Source of the DNA: Lithobates sylvaticus
Taxonomy: Eukaryota; Chordata; Amphibia; Anura; Ranidae
Direction: 5' to 3'
Length of the DNA: 64,000 nucleotides
Assembly: GCA_028564925.1 (NCBI GenBank)
Contig: CM053026.1
Span: 605,760,457 to 605,824,456 of the forward strand
Notes under the pieces: model-generated
Databases searched by the model: none
What the model was told of the DNA's origin: nothing
The model's input: only the letters and a program-made list of their open reading frames with translations
Program-made: the position numbers and the translations under genes
Shown here: positions 1-12,110 of the stretch, piece after piece
How positions within the stretch are numbered: the stretch's first letter is position 1
Layout of the letters: every line of letters starts with the position of its first letter

Positions 1-240
1 AACTACATACTTGGCAGGCTTTTCCAACCAACTGGAACAGACGCACATACATGGCTTGTCTCTTGAACCAAGTGGATGTTTTGTAGAAACCTAAGTGTCC
101 TGCTTCCACATGGATTCTTTCTGCCACAAACAAGGCTCAGATCCTCGACAGTGTGACTACCAGGTCACTGATGAGTCATGGGAAAACATTCTGTGGTACA
201 GTGTACCATCCTTCAAAACAAAACAGGACCACTCAATGAG
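1..240 (-). mobile_element. Possible Gypsy-like integrase fragment (fossil)
   Basis: On the minus strand a short stretch reads like the zinc-binding (HHCC) start of an LTR-retroelement integrase: a His followed by AGHLGFYKT and then a Cys-x-x-Cys ending near the window edge. In Gypsy/ERV pol this module precedes the integrase core. The fragment runs off the left edge, no LTR is visible, and it looks broken and old with at least a couple of breaks. The match rests on a few residues, so this is a weak call; chance similarity is possible. Confidence 0.3.
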
Positions 241-2220
241 CATTAATTGGTTTCTGATAGTGTTCTAGACCTAGGCGACCTCTATTGGGAGGGTAACAAC
301 TGCAACCTCTGTTTGTATCTCTGGCCAGTTATACACTTCTAGTACATAAATGAGATTCACCTGGGGCCTGCAAGTTTAATGGCTTTCATTGTGTATGGTT
401 GGAGATGGCCCTATTTGACAGCTTCAGTATGCGGATGGAGATCTTGCCCACCTTGGCCGCCTTAGAGGTGGTATTCTCCATGAGGTGAAATCCCCCACTT
501 GCCTCTCAAAAGAAGTAAATAAAGTCGCCGCTTTAACACAAAAAACTCTATTTAGAGCTAAGCCATCCCTTTCTTCAGCCTGTGATCTGTACTGTCTAAT
601 GAAAGCACAGTCACCAGCGGGCATTCAGAGGACATACTGGTTGCCTGTATGTATATTCTGGGGTCTCTCTACATGATTTTTTTTTTTTTTACTACACAGT
701 GGTAATAAGATGGGTAGAGTGAACCTGTTTTTTTTTTTTTTTATTCAGTTACTTATTATAGGTATTTAGATTAGGTTTTTCAGGCAGCATGCATTCTTGG
801 TGCCAAGTAGAATTCAAATTCATTTTAAATAGTTTAAATATATAATATTTAAACTATTCTTAATATGTATATACAAATACACAAGTACAGATATCGTAGT
901 AAACATAAGAGTCATTTTTCAAAACAAACTGATATCACTGTTTAACATACAGGGTAGATATAATAAATTAAACCATTCAATGTATATCAAAGATATGAAA
1001 GCTAATTACTCAAAAGAGTATCTCTAAACAAGAGAATTCATTTTGGTTTATATCCGTCCATGTGGCAAAGCATTAAAACGCAGCAAAACTTGATTTGTTT
1101 TTTTTTGAGCTAGGCTATACAACATGCTGTGACAAGAAATAGTTGCTTGATTACTCAGCATGGTTTTTGTTTTTCTGTGTAGCTTGTACAGTTTGGAGAA
1201 TCACAGCTGTAATGCATAATCATGCTCTTACAGATAACAAAATCTATCTGTAGCTCTGCTTTACATTCAGTAGAAAGGAATCACTGCATATTCTGACATA
1301 ATTCTTCAACTGATGCAAAACCTTCTACAAATCCACTGTGACAAATCCCTGTAGAATAATACTTGGGTGGCAAAAAAACATTAATATAACGTTATGTGGC
1401 AGGCCGGAAGATGTAGATATTGATGCTGCATCAATATCCATATCTTTTTGTCCCCTTCATATTAGTATTGATGTATTGGAGGATATGTTAAAATATATCA
1501 TTGTTTTTATTTATTTATTTTTATAATATTTCAGTAAAATAATCTGTGGTAATATAATATGACATAAAATATGGCATAAACTCAGGATGCTGTAGAATGC
1601 ATTTGTAATGCTCTCAGAAGTAGGTATTCCTAATGGAACCAAACTGGAACTATTAGTGGCAAACCAGACAACATATAAATCCTCAGAACCATATGAACCT
1701 TCCCTAACCTATACTTAACAGAAAAGTGTTTTGATTTCTGTATGTGTTTGTGTTGAAAAGAATTTCCATAACTTCCTGTTCTGTTTTGTACCCACTGTCA
1801 CTAAGAAAGAAAGTAAGACAAAAATGACCCAATGTGGACACAGACAGTCAAAACATGATAGCTGTTCTAGCCTCATCCCATATTAGCCAAAGCCTTACAA
1901 GCTTAAAAAAAAAGTTTGTGTGCTGTTATACTTATCATGAAATTAGATACGAGAAAAATACATACTGTAGATTGCATTTGCCTACCTACTTCTAAAACTG
2001 ACAACCCAGGCCTGCTGATTACACTGGTGTGGTCCCCCTGTTATAGTCTGCAGGGCTCCTGATCTATTTACTTTAGGTACTTTTATAGTTCCTTAAATTT
2101 CGCAGTGCTTTATATATATATATATTGTAGATTCACATCAGTGCCCTCAAGGAGCTTTCAAGCTATGGTCCCTTACTTTTATTCATACACATACTAGGGC
2201 CAATTTAGACAGCAGCCAAT
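241..2220. other. No gene recognised; AT-rich non-coding DNA
   Basis: The open frames here are short (at most 63 codons), lack recognisable motifs and are not supported by composition. The stretch holds T homopolymers near 678-690 and 731-742, AT-rich low-complexity DNA around 800-1000 and a short TA run near 2111-2122. I see no repeat family I can name. Confidence 0.6.
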
Positions 2221-2500
2221 TACCGTATATACTTGAGCATAAGCCGACCCGAATATAAGCCGAGGCACCTAATTTTACCACAAAAAAATGGGAAAACAAA
2301 TTGACTCGAGTATAAGCCTAGGGTGAGAAATGCGCAGCTATTGTAAGTGGAAAAGAGGGTCAACAATGCCTCACTGTGCCCATTTGCATGCCTCACTGTG
2401 CCCATTTGCAGCCATAGGTCCCCGAACTTCAAACTTGGTAGTTAAGGGTTCCTAGATGCCCCCTAGCTGCAGCCAAAATTATGTACCCCTTCCTACAGAA
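2221..2500. mobile_element. MITE fragment of the CCGTATATAC...ATAAGCCGA family
   Basis: The stretch begins TA-CCGTATATACTTGAGCATA and continues through GCCGACCCGAATATAAGCCG and a second ...GAGTATAAGCCTAGGG block. I remember this as a widespread vertebrate short DNA-transposon family that starts at a TA. It includes a 23-bp direct duplication (GCCTCACTGTGCCCATTTGC units) at 2369-2413. A matching far terminus was not found, so this is probably a partial copy and the right boundary is approximate. Confidence 0.5.
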
Positions 2501-2822
2501 AACAAAGGCACACACCTGGAAATATGACAGCACTAGGCAATGTGGTGAAGCCATAATTAAATAATAGTACAACATACAACTCTCAGTCTGATTTGCACTG
2601 TGCAGAAGTGTTTCATAGTTTAGCAAAGAGGGTCCAATATTCCTTATATAGAACTAACAGATTCCATTTTTTCTACATTTTTAAGTGATACTTTGACAGA
2701 GGTGTGTAGTGCTTGCTTTATCACTGGATCAGGCTTCATTTTTACTAATAATAATTTAAAGACCAATCATCATACTGTGATTTTATACAATTGATATGCA
2801 ATGAATTAGGTTTATGTGCTCC
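2501..2822. other. No gene or named repeat seen
   Basis: The stretch is anonymous AT-rich sequence between two MITEs. The 65-codon minus-strand frame has no recognisable motif. Confidence 0.5.
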
Positions 2823-2826
2823 TTAA

Positions 2827-3362
2827 AGCCTAAGTTTACCTACAAAAAAAAATACAAAATAGGCACTAAGGACATTACTTACCCTCAGTGTGATGTGTCC
2901 CCTGTGCTTCTGTTCTTAAGGACAGTAGAAATATTCGGCCTACCAATGTGTCCTCACCCTCATTGTTGTAATCTTCCATTGCAGCAGGACTTAATAGAAC
3001 TAAGGAGCTGTCACAGGCACTCACCAAGTTTCCAACTTTTAGTATCCATTACTACACCTTTTATGAATTAAAAAGGATTTATAAGCACAGGCCTTTCAAT
3101 CATCTGCCCCTTCTCCATTAAAAGATCTTGTTTCATTCCTAGACATTGTAGTAATGGCTACAATCAATGGAGGATCTGGGTGGAAAGGGCGGGCATAGTT
3201 GGATACTCTTGATGATAGCCTGTGACAGCCCCCAAGTTCCGTTAACCTCTGTTACATTGGAGGATGGAAATATTTAGCTGAACTAGAAGGGACACATCAC
3301 ACTGCAAATAAATATTGTCCTTAGTGCTTTATTTGTATTTTTTGTTTTGTGGGTAAACAAGG
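2827..3362. mobile_element. TTAA-flanked MITE with inverted arms
   Basis: The element is flanked by TTAA at 2823-2826 and 3363-3366. The left end AGCCTAAGTTTACC is roughly the inverse of the right end GGGTAAACAAGG. About 70 bp further in, the arms match again (CACTAAGGACATTACT... against the inverse of ...AATATTGTCCTTAGTG, and GTGTGATGTGTCCC against GGGACACATCACAC). The TTAA duplication points to piggyBac- or Kolobok-type mobilisation; no transposase is encoded. Arm divergence suggests moderate age. Confidence 0.7.
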
Positions 3363-3366
3363 TTAA

Positions 3367-4258
3367 AGCTTCAACTAATAATGTATTGCCTATTTTGCTG
3401 ACATTTGCCTCTTTTGCTTGTTTGTCTTTATACTAATGGCACCAGATTGGTATGGACTGACCTGTGTCCAGATATTTTCAGTGTTCCTTGGTGTACTACG
3501 AAATATAATTGGCTGTTATTAGTTATAAGTCCCCATTCACACTTGAGCATTTTGTTGTATATTCCCTAAACCTGACTATGCTCAACATGCAGAGTCCCAT
3601 TGTTTGTAATTGTGCCTGTTTGCATTTCAAGGCTCAGTCGCATGTACAGTATGTTTGATCTCCTATGCTCATAGTACATTAAATCTTTTTTGAGCATACT
3701 CAGGTATTTTTATTGCTCCCTAGATTTCAATGAAATTGTCTGAAAAATTCCACTCTTTCCCTTGCCCAGCCCAAAACATGAACACTTGAAGCTTGTTGCA
3801 CATAAAAAACATTCTCAAAGCTTCTAAAATACTTTAAAAAAAATGCCAAAAAATGCTTCAAAATCACAATATGCGCTGCTTATGTGTGGATGTAGGCTAA
3901 CAAATACTACAGTAGATTCTTGGACCAAAAAGTGTTTGGTTGCCTTAGTGGATCAGTATGGATTTTTTTCCCTGCTGGAGCAAATTGGACCTCTCTTCAT
4001 AAGGATTTTTTTTGCCATTTTTCTGAATAAATTGCAGGTTTAGGGTTCTGAGGATATAGGTTTCATTTTTTTAAATCTAATAGAATATCTAACAGAAATG
4101 AGCTTGCATTCTGGTCCTGTCCTGTTGTGTATAACAGCACTGAGGAATCTCTTGAATGACCTGCTGCCCTGCAACGACAGCTAACTTTTTGGGTTCTGAC
4201 TAATTAGTGTTTGGACCGACCCCAAGCCTGAACCCTAGCTCATCACTACAGGCTAACG
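3367..4258. other. No gene recognised
   Basis: This is AT-rich anonymous DNA. The 66-codon frame at 3843-4043 has no family signature and is probably a chance open frame. Confidence 0.5.
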
Positions 4259-4967
4259 ATGTAATAACAAAAAAGTGAAGAATATATAGAAACAACATAC
4301 ATTTCACAGTAGTGCTCAAAAAATATATATATAAAAAGTATCCATAAAAACACACATATAATTCTGTGTCCATATAAATGTAAAACTCCCTGTGACTAAG
4401 TCGAGCGTGACGAAATGCGTTGGTGCATGGCTACACAGCAACTGTACACTGATGCCGGGACAGTGACTGGTGGCATTTGAGTGAAGGAGCTGTGAGATCA
4501 CAACACATTGTCAACCAACATGATTGAAATAACATTATAAAGGCTTGTTTGAATTGTATTTGATGTACGTGCAATACTTTTTAATCAGCTACCTTAAGGA
4601 TTTTTACACTATTGGAAGCTCTGTCTTCACTTTTTGTTCCTACATGTGGAGTGAGAAGCTAATATCTGGATGGAGTTTGGCGTCCATTAACAGCTCTTCA
4701 GTTTAACACTTAAGCGATATTTGCCAGACACGAAAGAGAATGGCAACAGCATCTGGTGAGCTTTTTTCTTAAGGGAGCGGAAGTGACACTTTTCACTGTG
4801 GTGTTTATGGACACTTTTTATATATATTTTTTGAGCGCTACTGTAAAATGTATGTTGTTTCTATATATTCTTCACTTTTTTGATATTTAGATTTTTTAAG
4901 TAGCAGTACTATTATTTATTTGCACATCTTAATGCTTAGTGTGTTTATATATAACTATGTAATAACA
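4259..4967 (+). mobile_element. Penelope-type fold-back unit with 11-bp target duplication
   Basis: The 687-bp unit (4270-4956) is bounded by the exact direct repeat ATGTAATAACA (4259-4269 and 4957-4967). Its left arm (about 4270-4360, AGTGAAGAATATATAGAAAC...) is the inverse of the right arm (about 4785-4882, ...GTTTCTATATATTCTTCACT). A tail of roughly 70 bp follows the right arm. Between the arms lies a hammerhead-like motif on the plus strand. No coding sequence remains. I assign it to Penelope-like elements because the same arm/motif/arm/tail order is seen at 10058-12217, where a GIY-YIG coding remnant is present. Family identity is inference; the repeat structure and duplication are visible directly. 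Confidence 0.7.
4390..4423 (+). ncRNA. Hammerhead-ribozyme-like motif (degenerate)
   Basis: The order CTGTGACTAA - GTC(4400-4402) - GAGCGT - GAC(4409-4411) - GAAA - TGCGTT resembles a hammerhead core: a CUGAUGA-type box, a 3-bp stem II with a 6-nt loop, the GAAA box, and a GCGUY end where cleavage would occur. The first box departs from CUGAUGA, so this copy is probably inactive. It matters mainly because three other units in the window carry the same layout. Confidence 0.5.
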
Positions 4968-4993
4968 TTAAATCTTAGCAATTTAGGTAGATA

Positions 4994-5207
4994 CAGTGGT
5001 GTGAAAAAGTGTTTGCCCCCTTCCTCATTTCCTGTTCCTTTGCATGTTTGTCACACTTAAGTGTTTCGGAACATCAAACCAATTTAAACAATAGTCAAGG
5101 ACAACACAAGTAAACACAAAATGCAATTTGTAAATGAAGGTGTTTATTATTAAAGGTGAAAAAAAATCCAAACCATCATGGCCCTGTGTGAAAAAGTGAT
5201 TGCCCCC
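4994..5207 (+). repeat. Left inverted terminal repeat of the Tc1 element
   Basis: 214 bp, reverse complement of 6401-6614 with no difference found by eye. The outer direct repeat is near 4998-5020 and the inner one near 5185-5207; in related elements these are transposase binding sites. Confidence 0.93.
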
Positions 5208-5360
5208 CTTGTTAAAACATACTATAACTGTGGTTGTCCACACCTGAGTTCAATTTCTCTAGCCACACGCAGGCCTGATTATTGCCACACCTGTTCACAA
5301 TCAAGGCATCACTTAAATAGGAGCTGCTTGACACAGTAAGGTCCACCAGAAGATCCTTAA

Positions 5361-6395
<1,035 letters not shown>

Positions 6396-6400
6396 GTTTA

Positions 6401-6614
6401 GGGGGCAATCACTTTTTCACACAGGGCCATGATGGTTTGGATTTTTTTTCACCTTTAATAATAAACACCTTCATTTACAAATTGCATTTTGTGTTTACTT
6501 GTGTTGTCCTTGACTATTGTTTAAATTGGTTTGATGTTCCGAAACACTTAAGTGTGACAAACATGCAAAGGAACAGGAAATGAGGAAGGGGGCAAACACT
6601 TTTTCACACCACTG
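6401..6614 (-). repeat. Right inverted terminal repeat of the Tc1 element
   Basis: 214 bp, exact inverse of the left repeat. It starts 5 bp after the transposase stop codon and holds the two inverse direct-repeat sites and an AATAAA. Confidence 0.93.
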
Positions 6615-6616
6615 TA

Positions 6617-7225
6617 TTTGCTTATGTCTGCTCTATTATACTCATATTGAATTGATTGTTGTACTTTTTATTGCTGCACTGTTCACTCAGTTATCACACT
6701 TTCCACTTTATTTATTAAGAAGAGAAGTTTTCTTACTTTTCCTTCCTTGCTCATGGAGTACTACTAGGAAAATAAACTAGTGCCTTATTTTGCAGTGGAA
6801 GATATGACACAATGTGCCAGTTTCTGAGTTTCATAGTATGTCTGCACTAGATGAATTGTCCAGTATTTATAAATACTGTATGATTTCTACATATTTTATT
6901 CTTTTAGAACTGTGTATCTGTATGGGCCTGGAACTGTCAGATAATGAACTGTTGCAGAACCAGCAAGTGACGCTCTTGTGTTTCTTTTTCTATCCTTTTC
7001 TATAGTAATATGCTGTGTCTCCAAACAAATTAAATTTACATTTAAGCAAAATTATAGTAGGGCCCAGTAGATCTTAAATGTGACAATACATATGAAACTG
7101 TTGCATACCCATGGCTTAAAATGTGCACTGTTAATCTGGTGCTAGTAGCACAAAGACAGAGATAGTCACACGATGTACGGTGCACAATACATTTATGATA
7201 TACAAACTATTATACCAAAATTAGG
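6617..7225. other. No gene recognised
   Basis: This is anonymous AT-rich DNA. Two short open frames (63-66 codons) have no motifs. Confidence 0.5.
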
Positions 7226-7995
7226 TACAGTAAAACCTTGGATTGCAAGTTTATTTTGTTCCGAAAACATGCTTGTAATCTAAAGCAATTGTATATCAAA
7301 GTGAATTTCCCCATAAGAAATAATGGAAACTCAGATGATTCGTTTCACAAGCATTTTATTCATAGGTCTTTCAGTTTATAGTCCATATAAAAAGATTTTA
7401 GCAATGTGATAGGTTGTGTAACCATAAAATGTCCATCCACAAATGGAAGCCTCCACAAGGGGATTAGAAGCAAAATCCATCAGGAGTTATAGAGTATAAA
7501 GGAGAAGAGAGGCGTCCCTAAGTGTAACAATATGGTTAAATTTAATGGGGGTACAACATTTGACAAGTCGCATGGTTGATGATTAAAACATGCACATCTA
7601 AGTATGCAGGCATCCGGGATAAAGCTGTCCACATAGACCGGCCTCCGCACCGCCGGCTCTCACCGCTGTCAGTCTGCAATCGTGACCGGGAAGGCTACCT
7701 TGCAGTAGAGCGATCTGAAAAAGGGGCTTGATGTGGACAGCTTTACCCTGGATGCCTGCGTACTTAGACGTGCCTGTTTTAATTATCAACCATGTGAGTT
7801 GCTAAATGCTGTACATTCATTAAATGTAACAATATTGCTACACTTAGAGGTGCCTCTCTTCTCTTTTATACTCAGTTGTGACATGATGCTACTTGTATAT
7901 CAAGACATCGCTTGTTTATCAAGTCAAAATGTATTAAAAAATGTTGCTTGTCTTGCAAAACGCTCTCAAACCAAGTTACTCTCATATACTATCAA
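7226..7995. repeat. Fold-back element with about 150-bp inverted arms
   Basis: The inner arms at about 7489-7637 and 7730-7880 are inverse copies (GTATAAAGGAGAAGAGAGGC... against ...GCCTCTCTTCTCTTTTATAC; GGGATAAAGCTGTCCACAT against ATGTGGACAGCTTTACCC) around a 93-bp GC-richer core. Outside them, CCTTGGATTGCAAG near 7245 and CTCTCAAACCAAG near 7966 are weakly inverse. I recall this unit as a common frog repeat. No clear target duplication or coding region is visible. It abuts the next palindrome directly. Confidence 0.65.
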
Positions 7996-8614
7996 GAGAA
8001 GCTCAGGAGTGGTGTTGTGCACATCAGATCAAAGGATTTCTTGTTGGAATTTCTCAGTAGAATTACGAGGCAGCAAAAAAGGATAAAAAATGGAACTAAC
8101 AGTGAAAAGTACAGTTTGAAAATGGATTTATTCCATATACAAATAGGTACTTACAAAATAGTTGATAAAAACAGGCATGTGAAGGGATTAGAGATGGATT
8201 CGGACGCTGCTCACGGCGTGCGTTACAGAAACCAGGAAGTGTGTTCCAAGGAGCAGGAAAGGACTTCAGTGCCACCGGAAATAAGTCGACATGTTTCGCC
8301 AATCTACAGGGCATTATCAAAGATTGGCGAAAACATGTCAAAGTATTTCCGGTGGCACTGACATCATTTCCTGCTCCTTGGAACGCACTTCCTGGTTTCT
8401 GGAACGCACGCCGTGAGCAGCGTCCGGATCCATCTCTAATCCCTTTACATGCCTTTTTTTATCAACTATTTTGTAAGTACTCATTTGTACTCAAACGGTA
8501 CTTTTCACTATTAGTTCCATTGTTTATCCTTTTTTGGTGCCTGGTGATTCTGCTGAGAAATTCCAACAAGAAATCCTTTGATCTGATGTGCACAACACCA
8601 CTCCTGAGCTTCTC
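7996..8614 (-). repeat. Long palindrome, arms about 300 bp, Penelope-type terminal repeat pair
   Basis: The left arm (7996-8305, starting GAGAAGCTCAGGAGTGGTG) and right arm (8321-8614, ending CACCACTCCTGAGCTTCTC) are inverse copies separated by about 15 nt, with a modest number of differences and small indels. The centre of the left arm carries a hammerhead-like motif on the minus strand. That motif, and the similarity in layout to the two Penelope-type units with target duplications, suggest inverted terminal repeats of the same class. No target duplication was found and no protein is encoded. Confidence 0.65.
8283..8322 (-). ncRNA. Hammerhead-ribozyme-like motif in palindrome centre
   Basis: On the minus strand the order is CTTTGATAAT - GCC - 9-nt loop - GGC - GAAACATGTC: a UUGAUAA box in place of CUGAUGA, a 3-bp stem II (GCC 8310-8312 with GGC 8298-8300) and a well-kept GAAAC followed by AUGUC. 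The first box deviates, so activity is doubtful. The opposite arm retains GGCGAAAACATGTC but not the full set. Confidence 0.45.
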
Positions 8615-9336
8615 TGGATATCATCACATAAGCCTGAAGTGACCCCCAGACTGCAAAGCTGGGGGTCATCGCCATTTGGTGAGTGACAAATGAATGCTCT
8701 GACCCTTAGAAATCATAACTCAAAGTCCACAAAAAAACATACACTTCCAGTTGTGTCAATCTGCTGGGTCCACTGCAACTCTCACTGGTTCCCCCTGCTG
8801 ACCTTTGTGTCATCACAGGACATATTATTGAGGTGAAGGTCAGAAGGAGGAACCAGCAAGAGCTAAAGGAGGTGGACATGTACAATTTGTTTTAGTCCAA
8901 ATGTAATTTGGACACATTTTGGCTATAAAAGTAACACATTTTGTTGAAATTTGTTTAATTTTGTTTAGTTTATTCATTTTCTAACAAAATCCAAATAGTT
9001 TTTCTGAATTATCTATTGTGGATGTTCTTTTGTTTACATTTCTGCTCTCATCGGGGAAGCATGCTGACAGCTGATGAGTCATCAGTTGTTAAGGACGTGG
9101 TGGCTGGCTTCTCCGCCCACTCCTTAACAACCTTCTATTCTTCACACAGAATTTGAATCGGTTGATCGTTTTTCAACCGTTCCAAATTCGAATCATTACA
9201 AAATTAAAGGAAAGAAACTAAAAAAATTACCAAATGGATCAATGAAAAAAAAGTAGTAACATAAAAAATGTATCTGAAACAAAACAAATGTTTCTGTTCT
9301 GCACATACCTAACAGGGGTCCCAGGACTTCTACACA
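8615..9336. other. Non-coding; contains a 9-bp hairpin
   Basis: At 8641-8667 GACCCCCAG and CTGGGGGTC form a perfect 9-bp stem with a 9-nt loop; it may belong to the edge of the preceding repeat. The rest is anonymous, with no frame I can support. Confidence 0.5.
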
Positions 9337-9770
9337 CTTATACCCCTTATACACGATCGGACTTTCCGACAACAAAACCGTGGATTTTTGTTCGAAGGAT
9401 GTTAGCTCTAACTTGTCTTGCATACACACGGTCACACAAATGTTGGCCAACAATTACGAACGTAGTGATGTACAAGACGTACGTGATATCTCCATTATGA
9501 ACGCTAGTTTTACAAGACCGAGCGCTTCCGGCTCATACTTGATTCCGAGCATGCGTGGACTTTTGTCCAACGGACTTGTGTACACACAATCGGAAAGTCC
9601 GACAACAAAATTTGTTGGCAGAAAATTTGAGAACCTTCTAGCCAACATTTGTTGGCGGAAAGTCCACCAACAAATGTTCGATGGAGCATACACACAGTTG
9701 GACTTTCCGCCAACAAGCTCACATCCAACATTTGTTGTTGGAAAATCCGATCGTGTGTACGCAGCATAAG
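9337..9770. mobile_element. Harbinger-like MITE (ACACGATCGGA... terminus)
   Basis: The left end CTTATACCCCTTATACACGATCGGACTT is approximately the inverse of the right end AATCCGATCGTGTGTACGCAGCATAAG. The interior is rich in GGACTTTCCGACAACAAA-like blocks in both orientations (9360-9380, 9590-9625, 9690-9745). The open frames seen in it on both strands are by-products of this inverted structure. A related short element at 37187-37611 has a clear TAA duplication, which supports a PIF/Harbinger assignment. The duplication at this copy is ambiguous because the ends are palindromic. Confidence 0.65.
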
Positions 9771-10565
9771 AAGTGTTGATTTTCCTGCAAACGTTAGGGG
9801 ACAATTTCTCAGGATTGAAGCATCATTTGGTAGTGGAGGGAGTGGTAAATGTGTGTATTTACACAAATTTTATAACGGTATGTCTGCACTGTAAAAGCTT
9901 TGCATAGCGATAGAGTGGCAGTATTCATTTCGAAAAAATGTAAATCCTAACCGAATCATATTTAGTGTAATAAAGCTCTGTTTATCATAAAAACTGATCA
10001 TAGTTAAAATTGATATTTGTTTTGACCTTTTTTTTCTATCCTTTGTTACATCTCAGTTATACAAGTAAAGGCGCAAATAACTAAAAATATATATTGTGAA
10101 TAACCCCTTTAGAGCAAAAGACTATTACATAAAAACAAATATATTTTATACGGTAAAAAGTCCATAAAAAAGTCCACAGTAGATGGGTGAGGGGAAGGAA
10201 AAATGACAGGATAAAGTCCACATGCAGGGCTGCCTCCAGGGGGGAACTGAAACCAAGTTCCAAAGCTGCTGGGAAAGATACAAAGAGAGGGGCACCTCTG
10301 GGTGTAGACGTAACAAAACAATTTATTGGTAAATCATAAGTACAGGCAACTCACATTTGATATGATCATCAAAGGCATGTAAGTTAAAAACCATCCATCG
10401 GGGGTCTTCAGATCCGTCACATAGGCTCTTCCTGTGTGCTGAGCTCTTTTGCTGTTCGTTGTATACACTGCACGATGGTAAAGCTGGCCGCGGTTGGGGG
10501 GGATCTCAAAACGAGGCTTGAAGCGCGATGGACAGCAGACATGGAGAGATGACGTCACTGGCAAG

Positions 10566-10625
10566 CGACGCGTTTCACGCGCGTACGGGCTGCAATGACG
10601 TGGCAGCCACGCTCCTTCATCAAGC
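10566..10625 (-). ncRNA. Hammerhead-ribozyme-like motif of the Penelope element
   Basis: On the minus strand CTTGATGA is followed by a long stem II: GGCTGC/GCAGCC (10603-10608 with 10588-10593, 9-nt loop) extended by GCGT/ACGC with a 3-nt bulge. It then reads GTGAAACGCGTC, matching the GAAA box and GUC cleavage triplet. UGAUGA and GAAAC are both intact. It lies downstream of the coding remnant on the same strand, as expected for a Penelope terminal repeat. An experimental or covariance-model test would be needed to claim activity. Confidence 0.55.
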
Positions 10626-11577
10626 TGAGGATGGATGGGGATCCTCACAATAAGAACACTAATGGAGGGGGAGTGGCCAGAGCGGAGAACATCATAATAG
10701 GTCAAAGGACATACATATGCCGCATTTTTTGACACCGATATTAAAATACATTTTAATTGCAAAAGAATCCTAAACGAAGGGAGTAGAGGGGGAGGAAAAA
10801 GTATTCTGAATTATGAGAAATAGTTATTTCTTCTAAAGAACAATAATATTTTAAAAACGGCAGTATTTAAATTATAATTAGCAAACCCTCAATAACAGTT
10901 ACAAATACACATAATGGTAAAACCATATATAATATTAATTAGGAGAAATAATGGTTATCTAAAAAGTATATATATATATTTATATAACAAATACATAAAT
11001 ATATACATACATACCTTAATATACAGAGGACCAATGAATTATAATATCAATAAATTATAGACCATAATAACACCGGCAAGGGTAAATAAGTAGGGATATA
11101 TAATTCAATTGGAAATCTCCTAGAGTGGATTATGAAGTCTGAAGTATTTGTGTTAAGTAAATACACACATATGCGCAGACACACACATACATGTATATAT
11201 ATGTGTATGTGAGCAAACGTGCGACCACTCAAGAAAGATAAATGTGCACCAGACACAAAAATGGACAACAATAATAGTGTGGTGCAAAATATCTATAATA
11301 TCTTGACATGAAAAGTTGGTGCAAGATTTTTTTACCACTATATTGTTGTAATACTTACATTAAGAAAAACCCGCCACCCCCATGCTAAGAGAAGAATCAA
11401 GAAGGGAGGGAAAATAAACCTACAAGTATAAGTATGAATCATTAGTACAAATTAGAAAATTTTAATTAGAACTCGATAAGGAAGATGATAAAAAAGGATG
11501 ATAAAATAGATAAAATAGATAAGATAATATAATATACCCATAAGAAAGGGGCCAGACCTACACGATGAGAGCATTGA

Positions 11578-12110
11578 CTTTACAAAATTGTGGCAATCTT
11601 AATACTCTCATTGATCCCTCCGGGCGAGAGTGCATCCAGGGTATAGATCCAATAGGTCTCTCGGGCACAAAGCTTCTTAAATCTTTCTGCCGCTGGTAGA
11701 GACCTAGGGATCTGTTCAATAACACAGACTTTTAAACCAGATGTAGAACTCTGATAGACCTTAGTAAAGTGTCTGGGGACACTATGGGGGATCAGTGCCT
11801 CCCTCAATAAGTCTCCTGTGCTCGCCAAACCTTTGTCTTAAGGCCATAATCGTCCAACCCACATACATTAGGCCACATGGGCAACTCAGGCCATAGACAA
11901 CAAAGTCGGACGAGCAGTTGAAGAATTCCTTTAGCATGTAGGTTTTACCTTTTGTTGAGAAGGACTTTTGCCGGGTTGGACAAATTTGCATGTTTTACAC
12001 AAAGCCTTTCGGCATTGGTACATGCCTGTCAAAGGTATTAATAATGGCACAGGCGGGGAAGGCTCAATAGGTTTAAGTCTGCTCGGAGCGATTTTGACTT
12101 CCGATTAACT
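11578..12110 (-). pseudogene. Penelope-like zinc-finger + GIY-YIG endonuclease remnant
   Basis: In Penelope elements this C-terminal part nicks target DNA to prime reverse transcription. Visible parts in order: a Cys cluster (MYQCRKALCKTCKF) upstream, then VVYGLSCPCGLMYVGWT, equivalent to the GIY...YIG motif, LRQRFGEHRRLI with the conserved Arg and Glu-His, SVPRHF, and a distal RETYWIYTLDALSPGGINE block that carries the conserved Glu and the family's G(L/I)NE ending. The N-terminal reverse transcriptase is absent. The remaining pieces lie in more than one frame, so the gene is dead. Assignment to the Neptune group rests on the Cys-rich linker before the nuclease and is tentative; Penelope-type GIY-YIG itself is well supported. 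Confidence 0.8.

Noticed and set aside
9380-9866. Overlapping frames of 81-129 codons on both strands
   Set aside because: They arise from the inverted-repeat structure of the Harbinger-like MITE and mirror one another.
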